Below, in pieces: positions 6,980 to 14,173 of a stretch of DNA of 34,138 nt (its first letter is position 1; each line of letters starts with the position of its first letter). The position numbers and the translations under genes were made by a program. Below the pieces are notes generated by a model that worked only from the letters and a program-made list of their open reading frames with translations, was not told the origin of the DNA and made no database searches. The DNA comes from a virus, in IMG/VR virus record IMGVR_UViG_3300031651_000011, positions 1 through 34,138 of that record. One strand, written 5' to 3'.

Positions 6980-7204
6980 TTAACCTCCCGTGGTAAGGGT
7001 TCGGATTTTTCTTTTCTGCGTGGTAACTACATCTATATTTCGATTCTGCGCAGTAACAGTGCTTATGCTTCTATATTGTGCTGTAATAACCTTGATAGAG
7101 AGTATCCTTCCTCCAAACTCGCCACTACTTAGCCAATTAAATATGCAACCTAGAGTCAAACTCTGTGCACCGTGCCACGGATAGACTTGCCAATCTATAA
7201 TCAT
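6980..7204 (-). CDS. Small protein with four decapeptide repeats
   Basis: This 74-residue protein has a hydrophobic N-terminal half (residues 1-34, WQVYPWHGAQSLTLG) followed by exactly four 10-residue repeats (residues 35-74) of consensus R-x-I-x-x-V-T-x-Q-x, for example RSISTVTAQN and RNIDVVTTQK. The alternating hydrophobic and Thr/Gln pattern suggests a short beta-stack or solenoid. It lies one base upstream of the Ig-like gene and has a GAGG site. No family was recognised; a structural role is inferred from position. Confidence 0.6.
   Translation of the reverse strand: MIIDWQVYPWHGAQSLTLGCIFNWLSSGEFGGRILSIKVITAQYRSISTVTAQNRNIDVVTTQKRKIRTLTTGG
6983..7102 (-). repeat. 30-bp coding repeats (four units)
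   Basis: Four degenerate 30-bp units encode the decapeptide repeats of the 74-residue protein. The units have diverged at the DNA level but keep frame and length. Confidence 0.6.
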
Positions 7205-7215
7205 TACTCATTCCT

Positions 7216-7791
7216 CTAAGTCGAAGTAATTATGGTTATGGTTCTCTGGTCGCAGTCGGTTTCCGTGAACTTCAGCGCTATCACGTCAGCGTTCATTTCC
7301 GCCTGGGTGAAACTTATCTTATAAACGCCTGAACCGACCTCGCTGACTGAGTTCTCTGTATTGGCGAAAGCCGCACCATCCTTTGATATTTGTGAGGTGA
7401 TAGTCTTGCCTGTCGCTGGAGTGATATGATCAGCCGACAATACCATTAAGAACTCAAAGTTATTTAGGGCGACATTCTTGGATATGCCGGATGGTAACAA
7501 GTCAGTTTTGGCCTTTATAGCTGTCAAGCTGGCTTCCAACGCCAATTCCTTGACTCTGAATACTCCGCTGGCCTTAGATACATCATTCTCAAGGAATAAG
7601 CCTGTCCAAGTCCCAGCGCTGGTGAAGTCGAAGTCGAGATAGTACAATCCCAGCTCAATCTCAGTGAAGGTCTGAAGATCGCTCTTGACATTCGTTGGAC
7701 TCCATAGATAGCCAGTAACCGTCTTTCCAATGCCGAATGCCTCAGCTCTGTAGATTATCCTGTTAATGCCCGTAGTATAAAGCTCTGCCAT
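7216..7791 (-). CDS. Two-domain beta-sandwich virion protein
   Basis: This 191-residue protein's N-terminal half (about 1-80) is a beta module with IELGLYYLDFDFTSAGTWTG, the same pattern as the neighbouring Ig-like proteins. A short helix links it to a C-terminal half (about 110-190) whose SQISKDGAAFANTENSVSEV and FTQAEMNADVIALKF segments are homologous to the 113-residue protein at 8505-8846. It is one of a row of small, mutually related genes between fibre and tail-tip genes. It is probably a modular tail or decoration protein. Confidence 0.65.
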   Translation of the reverse strand: MAELYTTGINRIIYRAEAFGIGKTVTGYLWSPTNVKSDLQTFTEIELGLYYLDFDFTSAGTWTGLFLENDVSKASGVFRVKELALEASLTAIKAKTDLLPSGISKNVALNNFEFLMVLSADHITPATGKTITSQISKDGAAFANTENSVSEVGSGVYKISFTQAEMNADVIALKFTETDCDQRTITIITST

Positions 7792-7805
7792 TTTTCATCC
7801 TTCAA

Positions 7806-7845
7806 GATACAGAGAGGAGATTGCTTCTCCTCTCCCCCCTGTATC
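7806..7845 (-). promoter_or_regulatory. Intercistronic hairpin without U-tract
   Basis: A 7-bp outer stem (GATACAG/CTGTATC) and an 8-bp inner stem (AGAGGAGA/TCTCCTCT) enclose a five-base loop, with a five-cytosine bulge (7834-7838) on one side. No T-run follows, so it looks more like an mRNA processing or stability element than a terminator. Confidence 0.5.
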
Positions 7846-7851
7846 CTTCTG

Positions 7852-8436
7852 TTACCCTACCATCGCTGGCGAAGCTATGGCGTCCACAGCGTCTTTAATC
7901 GCTCCCAGGCCATCGGTTCCATTGCTGAGGTCAGTCTGGATTCCATCTACGACGGTATCTATGGTCTCAATCTCACCATCTATAGTATCGATCTTACCGT
8001 CTACAGCTGCCACATCAGTCACAATGCCATCTGCGACACCATCCAGGGTATCAATTTTACCATCAACAGCCGCTATGTCAGTCACAATGCCGTCTACGAC
8101 AGTATCAACTGTATCAACTTTGCCGTCTACCGTGGCCAAGGTATCACCAATAGAGTCCACATCGTGACCGGCTACGGCAAAAGCCTTGACTGCATCGCCG
8201 TTGCTGTCGGTAGTGTTCCTCATTACGACAATCCACTCACCCTCGGCATCTGGTGTAAAGGTAGCGTAGTATCTTCCCGTAGCAGCGATCTCGGTCATCT
8301 CTGCTATAGATTTTGCCTCGTCCAGTGCGTGCGCCTCATCATATACATCCATCGTGACGGTCTTGCCAGTTGCCTTGTTAACCGCCTGATAGGTTACTAT
8401 GATTGCTACTCCGCTTTTATAAATTCCTGCTGCCAT
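7852..8436 (-). CDS. Beta-sandwich protein with coiled-coil repeat stalk
   Basis: This 194-residue protein begins with a beta module (residues 1-95) containing AATGRYYATFTPDAEGEWIV, the motif shared with its neighbours. It continues as a repeat region (103-172) built of two 21-residue units starting VDGK and one of 28 residues, all multiples of seven with I/V/L in heptad positions. This predicts a coiled-coil, probably trimeric, stalk. It ends with a short alanine-rich helix. A fibre or stalk subunit of the tail is likely. The start has an AAAGGAGG site. Confidence 0.65.
   Translation of the reverse strand: MAAGIYKSGVAIIVTYQAVNKATGKTVTMDVYDEAHALDEAKSIAEMTEIAATGRYYATFTPDAEGEWIVVMRNTTDSNGDAVKAFAVAGHDVDSIGDTLATVDGKVDTVDTVVDGIVTDIAAVDGKIDTLDGVADGIVTDVAAVDGKIDTIDGEIETIDTVVDGIQTDLSNGTDGLGAIKDAVDAIASPAMVG
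7921..8130 (-). repeat. 63-bp coding tandem repeats
   Basis: Two 63-bp units and one 84-bp unit encode VDGK-x-D-T-heptad modules. The repeats are similar enough at the DNA level to allow expansion or contraction by slippage while keeping the reading frame. Confidence 0.65.
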
Positions 8437-8504
8437 TGTTTTGTTGCCTCCTTTTTAGATTTTAGTTGCTCCTTGTCGTTTCAATATCTCTTCATACTTC
8501 CCTC

Positions 8505-8846
8505 CTATCCCTTCTGGGCATCGGGATTAGCCCTAATATCCCCTGCTTCCTCTGGATAAAGGACTATAGGGGTCGTCTTAGCTCCGCTCGTTGAGGTCTT
8601 TACTATAATCGCTACGGTATCGGCGTTCATCTCGGTTGCCGTGAGGTCGAGATAATACATCCCGCTAGACGTAGCTATCTCCGTGGCCTCGTTATCGCAA
8701 TCGGCGAATGTCCCGCCATCTTTGCTGATTTCGGAGTCAAGACCTGCCGCTGCGGTCACTAAATCTCCATCAGCATCCAGGATAGGGAATGTCACTCGAT
8801 AAGCTACTCCTTTATGTGGTATCGGTTTAGCATCACTTGAAGCCAT
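8505..8846 (-). CDS. Small beta-sandwich virion protein
   Basis: This 113-residue single-domain protein's segments SEISKDGGTFADCDNEATEI, SGMYYLDLTATEMNADTVAI and the final strand match the C-terminal domain of the 191-residue protein at 7216-7791. It therefore represents that domain as a separate gene. It lies between the jelly-roll fibre protein and the stalk protein. A decoration or adaptor role in the tail is inferred from position. Confidence 0.65.
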   Translation of the reverse strand: MASSDAKPIPHKGVAYRVTFPILDADGDLVTAAAGLDSEISKDGGTFADCDNEATEIATSSGMYYLDLTATEMNADTVAIIVKTSTSGAKTTPIVLYPEEAGDIRANPDAQKG

Positions 8847-8849
8847 ATA

Positions 8850-9728
8850 TCACCATCCTTTTCCTATTCTTTGTGCTCCTATTGGCAAGATAGAACCTCC
8901 CCATCGCCGCATAGTAGGTTGCCCTATTAGGGTCGTAAAATATGCGGATTCAGTCCACTCGCTCTCGCCAGCACTATTCTTAGCCTGAGTCTGGAACTCG
9001 TATTCTGTTCCAGGTTCTAAATCGACTAAATCCTCATGGTATTCACTGTCTGTTACCAGGGTGTTCTGCCATTCAGTTGTTGTCCATTCAAGTACATAAT
9101 AGGTATATTTATATGTTGCATCCCAAGTTTCGTATTCCTCAAAACCGTATGCGGTTGAATATTCACTTACATATTCATCACTTTTCACCGACTCTTCGTT
9201 ATAGAAACGTACTCGTAACCGATTGTCTCCATCCCCGCCATAGAATTCAGCAAAAATTCTTACCTCTTCGTTAACATAGGTGGCTGAATCAAATTCAACT
9301 TCATAATAAGTAAAACTGGTATTTATACTGGAGGCATCCAATGTTTTACTAGCAATAATGCTATCGTCTGAGACTTTCCTAATTCTAAAATAGGCATCAC
9401 CAGTGGGATTCCCAACCTTTTGAAGAGTGAATCCCAATTTGGTGACAAAGCGATTAGTTATAGTTAGGCGTTGTCCAATCCTGTGGACATATACTCCATC
9501 AATATGCCCATAGCCATCATAATCAAGTTGTTGTTCAATTAGCTCTTCAATCGGACTCCACCTGAACCTGGCCTCACAGGATTCGCCGCCATCATCTGAA
9601 ATCTTCCCATTGATTCGGGCTGCTGTCGCTTCTAAGTTACTGGCAGCTTGCGGGATAGCAGTAGGGACTATCTCTTCATCAAAGGCTACTTCATCAAAGA
9701 CACATAAATCAAAAACTGCTTGAGCCAT
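8850..9728 (-). CDS. Fibronectin-III protein with inserted jelly-roll domain
   Basis: This 292-residue protein appears to carry an FnIII domain split in two: residues about 25-58 (PQAASNLEATAARI, EARFRW) and about 213-267 (DLEPGTEYEFQTQAKNSAGE, EWTESAYFTT). Between them lies an independent beta-rich domain (about 64-212) with KLGFTLQKVGNPTGDAYFRI and a run of tyrosine- and aspartate-rich strands, resembling carbohydrate-binding jelly-rolls. A role in binding the host surface is likely. The last 25 residues (GGSILPIGAQRIGKGW) form an extension. Confidence 0.65.
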   Translation of the reverse strand: MAQAVFDLCVFDEVAFDEEIVPTAIPQAASNLEATAARINGKISDDGGESCEARFRWSPIEELIEQQLDYDGYGHIDGVYVHRIGQRLTITNRFVTKLGFTLQKVGNPTGDAYFRIRKVSDDSIIASKTLDASSINTSFTYYEVEFDSATYVNEEVRIFAEFYGGDGDNRLRVRFYNEESVKSDEYVSEYSTAYGFEEYETWDATYKYTYYVLEWTTTEWQNTLVTDSEYHEDLVDLEPGTEYEFQTQAKNSAGESEWTESAYFTTLIGQPTMRRWGGSILPIGAQRIGKGW

Positions 9729-9762
9729 TTACCTTCCTTCTTAGAGGACATTGGTTCTCCTA

Positions 9763-10740
9763 CTATGTATCTGCATATTCAGCATGACCTATAACAGCAC
9801 TCCAGGTAGCAACATCAGTACTATTTCTAAAGTGCATACACATCTTCTGAGATATAACAGGAATCCAGAATTGCATTGCCTGTCCTGAATTAGCAGCATA
9901 GGCTCCGACTACACATAATTTGCCGTAGTCGAGTGCTTCATAGGGATGCCACCAAGCGTCCCTCGTAGTCCCACCAGGATCGCCACTATTATCAACTAAT
10001 TTACCATTGATTAATATGGCTGCCCAGGTAGCAGGAACACTGGCGCTAAGGTCTACATCAAACATGCCAACAAAGGCATTAATCTGCGACTGAGTGGTGA
10101 GGTTGTCGCCATCAGCCCAATCATCAGTGCTAGATTCGGTGGTAATGGTGTTAGTATCAAGGTTCACTGATACTACCTTACGGGAATTGCCACGAGTGGT
10201 ATTGCGAAGAACTATCCTGCCCCAATAGCCCGCTCCAGCTTGAAGGCCATTAAAGAAAGATTCATTGGCTTCACCATCATATACGACTGAGGTTGCTGTT
10301 GGAGCTCCATTAATTAGAGCTGTAAAAGGCCCTGTTCGACTATGCTCTATCTGTAGAATAGCATTAGAAATAGGAGTTAGAATCATATTGAGCAACCTAG
10401 CCGATGAGGGACCGAAATCCTGGCTAAGGTGAGTTTTGTCTATCCCACCATCCAGTACATCCTGAATCTCTTCAATTATCCCAGCCGTAATCCTTAATTT
10501 GACTGCCTTGCCTTCAGCATGAGCAGCAGCATCCGTTCCTTCTTCGTGTCTACTAACTGTCAGGACATCCCCAGTCCGTGATGTGCATTTAGCTATCTCA
10601 GTTTCGCAGGTGACAGGAAAGTCCCCTGAATCAGGGAACAACGCTCCCTCGCCTGTGGCTAGAGTCCATTCGGTATCATCTTCATCTACGCCACTGGCTA
10701 ATGAGGATATTGCTCTATTTGCTACTTTTAGAAATGCCAT
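9763..10740 (-). CDS. Tail fibre protein
   Basis: This 325-residue protein's first 90 residues match a common phage fibre N-terminal module: DEDDTEWTLATGEGALFP, GDFPVTCETEIAKCTSRTGD and SRHEEGTDAAAHAEGKAV. A helical linker (TAGIIEEIQDVL) follows. The C-terminal 200 residues are beta-rich and end in WHPYEALDYGKLCVVGAY and IPVISQKMCMHFRNST, presumably the receptor-facing head. The start has an AGGAGG site. It lies directly after the adaptor, the usual place for a fibre attached to a short tail. Confidence 0.7.
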   Translation of the reverse strand: MAFLKVANRAISSLASGVDEDDTEWTLATGEGALFPDSGDFPVTCETEIAKCTSRTGDVLTVSRHEEGTDAAAHAEGKAVKLRITAGIIEEIQDVLDGGIDKTHLSQDFGPSSARLLNMILTPISNAILQIEHSRTGPFTALINGAPTATSVVYDGEANESFFNGLQAGAGYWGRIVLRNTTRGNSRKVVSVNLDTNTITTESSTDDWADGDNLTTQSQINAFVGMFDVDLSASVPATWAAILINGKLVDNSGDPGGTTRDAWWHPYEALDYGKLCVVGAYAANSGQAMQFWIPVISQKMCMHFRNSTDVATWSAVIGHAEYADT

Positions 10741-10831
10741 GTTTGCCTCCTAGGTCTTAGCCACCTTCAAACTTAGCGTTATTCCCGTGTTCATCTTTGC
10801 CTCGCTTTGCCTTCTGCCATTTCCCAATTCC

Positions 10832-11425
10832 TTAGTAATACTTCCAGCCTTTCGCTGGAGTGATTGAATCGAGTCCTTTCTGATAAATTGCGTAGTGTTC
10901 ACTTGCCCAGTCGTGATACCATTTCACTGTGTTGGGTAGTATCTGTTTACGCATCTCCCCACCAAGCCATGAACGGGCTGTATAAGCCACAGCACCCTTG
11001 ATTAAGACATCTTCCAGTGTTGAATCTAGTGTAGATGCCGATTCAGTCAGTGTGTGAACCTTATGGCAATATAAATAGATGTCCTCACCCGAAGTTGGAG
11101 CACTACCTGTATTCAGCGTGAGGGTGTTCCCGAAGATGCTAAAATCATGTATGTAGTCAGGTGGATTTTCCCCCGTGGGATACTCTACTTTCTCCACCTT
11201 ATCTCCAATTAAGTCCTCGATGTCGCTAAGGTCTATCTCTATTGTGCCATCGCTTTCTACAGTCTCTCTCACTTCATAAGGGCAAACCCCAGAGACTTCA
11301 ATAAGTGCTTGGTCAATATGAATATCAAGCTCATCCTCGGCAAATTCATAATCTGTCCCCGAGACAAACTCATCTTTGAGTATTTGCCTGACCGTCTGCC
11401 TGATTGCGCTAAGATTCCTTACCAT
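10832..11425 (-). CDS. Head-tail adaptor protein
   Basis: This 197-residue protein has the build of short-tail phage adaptors: a helical N-terminus (residues 1-50) in which FVSGTDYEFAEDELDIHIDQ contains the typical Y-x-F-x-D-x-E-L followed by a long helix, a central beta insertion (about 55-125) and a C-terminal helical bundle (about 130-197) starting VLIKGAVAYTARSWL. Such proteins bind the portal after DNA packaging and form the tail attachment ring. Its position shortly after the coat cassette and before the fibres supports this. Confidence 0.7.
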   Translation of the reverse strand: MVRNLSAIRQTVRQILKDEFVSGTDYEFAEDELDIHIDQALIEVSGVCPYEVRETVESDGTIEIDLSDIEDLIGDKVEKVEYPTGENPPDYIHDFSIFGNTLTLNTGSAPTSGEDIYLYCHKVHTLTESASTLDSTLEDVLIKGAVAYTARSWLGGEMRKQILPNTVKWYHDWASEHYAIYQKGLDSITPAKGWKYY

Positions 11426-11432
11426 CGTTTAC

Positions 11433-11606
11433 CTACTTCTTTACCGGCTGAAGGCAGTAATCCTTTAACTGCTCCTCAGTCATTGAGTTCGCCATGTCAA
11501 TGACAGCCTTTTTGTTCTTGACGCTTTTTATGGCACTTTCGCCATGACGCTTATAGCCTAGAGCCATGCACGACATAGTTTTTTGCGCTTCGCTCGTACT
11601 AGGCAT
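11433..11606 (-). CDS. Small DUF3008-like phage protein
   Basis: This 57-residue protein begins MPSTSEAQKTMSCMALGYKR and ends NSMTEEQLKDYC. The S-x-x-Q at the start and M-T-E-x-Q-L-K-D-Y at the end are the signature ends of DUF3008-like small phage proteins. The ATG at 11606 has an AGGAGG site at nine bases; the ATG at 11612 is too close to it. It is tightly placed between the HNH gene (opposite strand) and the adaptor. The function is unknown. Confidence 0.75.
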   Translation of the reverse strand: MPSTSEAQKTMSCMALGYKRHGESAIKSVKNKKAVIDMANSMTEEQLKDYCLQPVKK

Positions 11607-11641
11607 TTGCATTTCCCTCCTTGCTGGTATATCATTAAGAT

Positions 11642-12196
11642 ATGAGGAAATTAGAATTCAAACCATGTCGAATATGTGGTGCCCCTGTTAAACCGAAATT
11701 ACGAAACGACCGAAAAGCCTTTTGGTATCCTCGACAATGCGAGAACTGCAAAGGCAAACCTCGTAATTTGGCTCTTTATAGGCAACACATTAGTGAAGCC
11801 ATGTCTGGTAAGTCTAATCCCCGTTATAAGCCAATTGGCACTAAACGCATCGCCTTGAGAGGTGGAATCCCTTACTACGAGATTAAGATTGCCGAGCCCC
11901 ATGTTTGGCAATATGAACATCGCTTAGTCATGGAGAGGAGTTTAGGCCGTTCATTAAATAGGTATGAGATTGTCCACCATAAAGACGGAAATGGCTTAAA
12001 TAACAATCCAGATAACCTCCAAATAGTTAGTACTGCCACTCATAACCAACTTCACCTTAAGAACTTAAAGTGGTCTCACAGATTTGATAAATGTCGGCGT
12101 TGCAATTCCACTGAAAATCCCCATATCTGCCATGGTTTATGCCAGCGATGCTATTCATACTTGCGTGCTCACAATGAACTTGACCAGTGGAGATAG
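11642..12196 (+). CDS. HNH homing-type endonuclease
   Basis: This 184-residue protein has an N-terminal zinc knuckle (C9-x-x-C12 and C33-x-x-C36), an HNH core at residues about 90-138 (EHRLVMERSLGR, then VHHKDGNGLNNNPDNLQIV with H112, H113 and Asn122/Asn126, and a final His near 134-138) and a C-terminal cysteine cluster (C151, C154, C163, C167, C170). It is the only plus-strand gene inside the late operon, inserted between the methyltransferase and the DUF3008-like gene. This is the usual signature of a free-standing homing endonuclease. It has a weak ribosome site; a TTGCAT/TATCAT pair just upstream might serve as its promoter. Confidence 0.85.
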   Translation: MRKLEFKPCRICGAPVKPKLRNDRKAFWYPRQCENCKGKPRNLALYRQHISEAMSGKSNPRYKPIGTKRIALRGGIPYYEIKIAEPHVWQYEHRLVMERSLGRSLNRYEIVHHKDGNGLNNNPDNLQIVSTATHNQLHLKNLKWSHRFDKCRRCNSTENPHICHGLCQRCYSYLRAHNELDQWR

Positions 12197-12217
12197 CCTC
12201 GCTTTCAGCAGGCATAT

Positions 12218-12937
12218 TTACCTCCTTTTACATAAAACGTATAAATGTGTACTCAGATAATAGAGATGCTCGCAGTCTCTAGTTATGCGGTCTATCTCCA
12301 TGAAGTCTTGAAGTAGCCTCTCTTGAACTTCAATAGACTTGAAAAGCACTATTCCGTTGAGAAGATAGGGAATGTCCCCTTTCTTCTTGATTACATCAAA
12401 CCCCTGGGTCTCTAATTCGTCCAGGAATGACGGGGGCGTATAGCCCCGAACATGGATTACGCCGTCAATATACCCTCCTAAGCCGTTTGGTGTCGTTATA
12501 AGCAGATGGCCTTCGGGCTTTAATACCCTCTTAATCTCTTGAAATGTCGCATCCGCATCAGGCACATGCTCAATCACTTCCCTGCAAATAACAACATTGA
12601 AGGTTTGTTCCTTGAAAGGCAGTTGGGCAGCATCGGCCCCTATAATCTTTTTCTCAGGCTGTGCGATGAGGTCTGTCCTGACAATTCTCCCGTTGATTGA
12701 CTCAAGCAATTCATCTTCCACCCACTCCCTTGAGCCAATGGACAGAACATCTTTCCCCTCGCACAAATCGCCCAGCATCTCAAGGCAGATGCGGTTGCGG
12801 TTATGGCAATACCACAAGTCGGTCTGGTAAGAGGGCCTTTTGGTATTTGCCCAGCTTTTCTCACTGGCTTTGGCGTAGCTGGTATAGAGTTCCCGGGTAT
12901 CGCCCGTTTCCCTAAACCTATCTGCGACTTCTTGCAT
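12218..12937 (-). CDS. SAM-dependent methyltransferase (class I)
   Basis: The product has 239 residues and a Rossmann methyltransferase fold: motif I-like VLSIGSREW (about residues 64-72, with one glycine lost), an acidic post-I position, IIGADAAQLPFKEQTFNVVI (motifs II-III), EVIEHVPDADATFQEIKRVL and LLITTPNGLGG. This resembles the methyltransferase_11 and ubiE-like small-molecule or sugar methyltransferases rather than DNA enzymes. The ATG at 12937 has an AAAGG site and lies inside the end of the glycosyltransferase gene, so the pair is co-translated. It may methylate a sugar that the glycosyltransferase adds. Confidence 0.8.
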   Translation of the reverse strand: MQEVADRFRETGDTRELYTSYAKASEKSWANTKRPSYQTDLWYCHNRNRICLEMLGDLCEGKDVLSIGSREWVEDELLESINGRIVRTDLIAQPEKKIIGADAAQLPFKEQTFNVVICREVIEHVPDADATFQEIKRVLKPEGHLLITTPNGLGGYIDGVIHVRGYTPPSFLDELETQGFDVIKKKGDIPYLLNGIVLFKSIEVQERLLQDFMEIDRITRDCEHLYYLSTHLYVLCKRR

Positions 12938-14108
12938 ATTCACCTTTCCTTTTAGGCTTTTTCCTGGGCGCCTGTATCATCTTCTCGATTTCCGCAATGA
13001 CAGGTTTCCAGTATTTCTCCACCACAACGGGTATGTCGTATTCCAGTGCCTTTTCCCTGGCTGCTATCTTTCTCTCTGCCAGCTTGCCCGTCTTCTTTTC
13101 CTGGTAAGCCTCCTCTAGATACTCCACGATTTCGTCAGGGTCGGCCCTTCCTTCCCAGGACGATTGCTCGTCAAATTCGGGTATCATTCTCTTGAGGATC
13201 CATCCCCCGCCACATAGTTCAGGCTGTGCCGTGTTATTGGAAACAATGACGGGGACTCCCGCCGATTCCGCTTCTATGGTCGGTATGCCGAATCCCTCGC
13301 CCTTTGAGTTGCTTAAATAGACATCGAGCGAGTTATACATATTGTTCATGGTAAGGGAAGAAATGCCTGTCAGCTTCATCTCCACCATGGAGGGGAAGCG
13401 AGTCACGTCTTGTATCATTAGATTTTCCCGCAACGCCTGAAGATTACGCCCTCTTGATTCTGAAGGGTCTGTGTGGCAATACATCATCACATCATCGTGA
13501 TATTTCTTGAATTTGCTTAATGCGAGAAAGGCAGATGTCCAGTCCTTTCTTTCGCGGACATTCGTGCCTACTTTGCCTATGACGAACTTATCAGTCCAGC
13601 CTACATTTTCCCTCTGTATCTTGCGTATCTCCAAGTTTGGATAATAGGCATTGCAGTCAATCATGTGGGGAACATAGAAGCAATCGATTTTGAGTCGCTT
13701 CATTTCCTTTTCCCCAAACTGAGACATGGCGATTGTCTTGTAAATCCCAGGGTGGTTTTTGAGCACGCTATAAACCCCCGGTGGCATCGGTTCGTGGTCA
13801 ATCGGCGTCCAGGGGAACCATTTGCAGTTTTCTGATTGCATCCCCATAATCCACACGTCAATCAATGTGATTAGACAATCAGCCTTGAAATGATTGTAAA
13901 TCCTCTCTGCCCATGTTGCACCATAGTCACCCCCGGGGTTGGGATAAATAGGTATGTCGTTCCAGTAAATAATGCCACCCTCTAAACCATAGTAGGCAAA
14001 GATGGCCACCTGATGCCCAAGCCCCCGTAGTTCAAGTGCTAGTTGTGCTGGCTGCACTCCATATCCAGTGTTGCAGAATGGGCTATTGCCTGTGAGTAGA
14101 ATACGCAT
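12918..14108 (-). CDS. Glycosyltransferase, GT4-like
   Basis: The product has 396 residues. The N-terminal half opens with RILLTGNSPFCNTGYGVQ, a nucleotide-sugar-type Rossmann start. The C-terminal half contains KFVIGKVGTNVRERKDW and the retaining-GT motif E-G-F-G-I-P-T-I-E (E-x7-E, about residues 271-279), then AGVPVIVSNN. It is downstream of the coat gene in the same transcription unit, separated by a strong hairpin (14127-14150), and is coupled to a methyltransferase. Glycosylation of the coat or another virion protein is a reasonable inference; the donor sugar cannot be read from sequence. The C-terminal 25 residues are very basic. Confidence 0.85.
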   Translation of the reverse strand: MRILLTGNSPFCNTGYGVQPAQLALELRGLGHQVAIFAYYGLEGGIIYWNDIPIYPNPGGDYGATWAERIYNHFKADCLITLIDVWIMGMQSENCKWFPWTPIDHEPMPPGVYSVLKNHPGIYKTIAMSQFGEKEMKRLKIDCFYVPHMIDCNAYYPNLEIRKIQRENVGWTDKFVIGKVGTNVRERKDWTSAFLALSKFKKYHDDVMMYCHTDPSESRGRNLQALRENLMIQDVTRFPSMVEMKLTGISSLTMNNMYNSLDVYLSNSKGEGFGIPTIEAESAGVPVIVSNNTAQPELCGGGWILKRMIPEFDEQSSWEGRADPDEIVEYLEEAYQEKKTGKLAERKIAAREKALEYDIPVVVEKYWKPVIAEIEKMIQAPRKKPKRKGEYARSRR

Positions 14109-14126
14109 AAAACCTCCCTGTAACTT

Positions 14127-14150
14127 GAAGGGGGGATTCCTCCCCCCTTC
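14127..14150 (-). promoter_or_regulatory. Strong hairpin between coat and glycosyltransferase genes
   Basis: A perfect 10-bp stem (GAAGGGGGGA/TCCCCCCTTC) has a four-base loop. On the minus strand no T-run follows. It may limit transcription into the glycosyltransferase pair or protect the 3' end of the abundant coat mRNA. Confidence 0.55.
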
Positions 14151-14173
14151 TCATATTTTCCGCAGCCGGCCTA

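Noticed and set aside
7877-8167. Plus-strand frame with serine-rich repeats
   Set aside because: It is the antisense of the 63-bp repeats of the stalk protein; the repeats come from the real gene.
10741-10831. Possible 14-codon peptide between the adaptor and fibre genes
   Set aside because: The frame (MNTGITLSLKVAKT) is very short; the site before it is weak and nothing else supports it.
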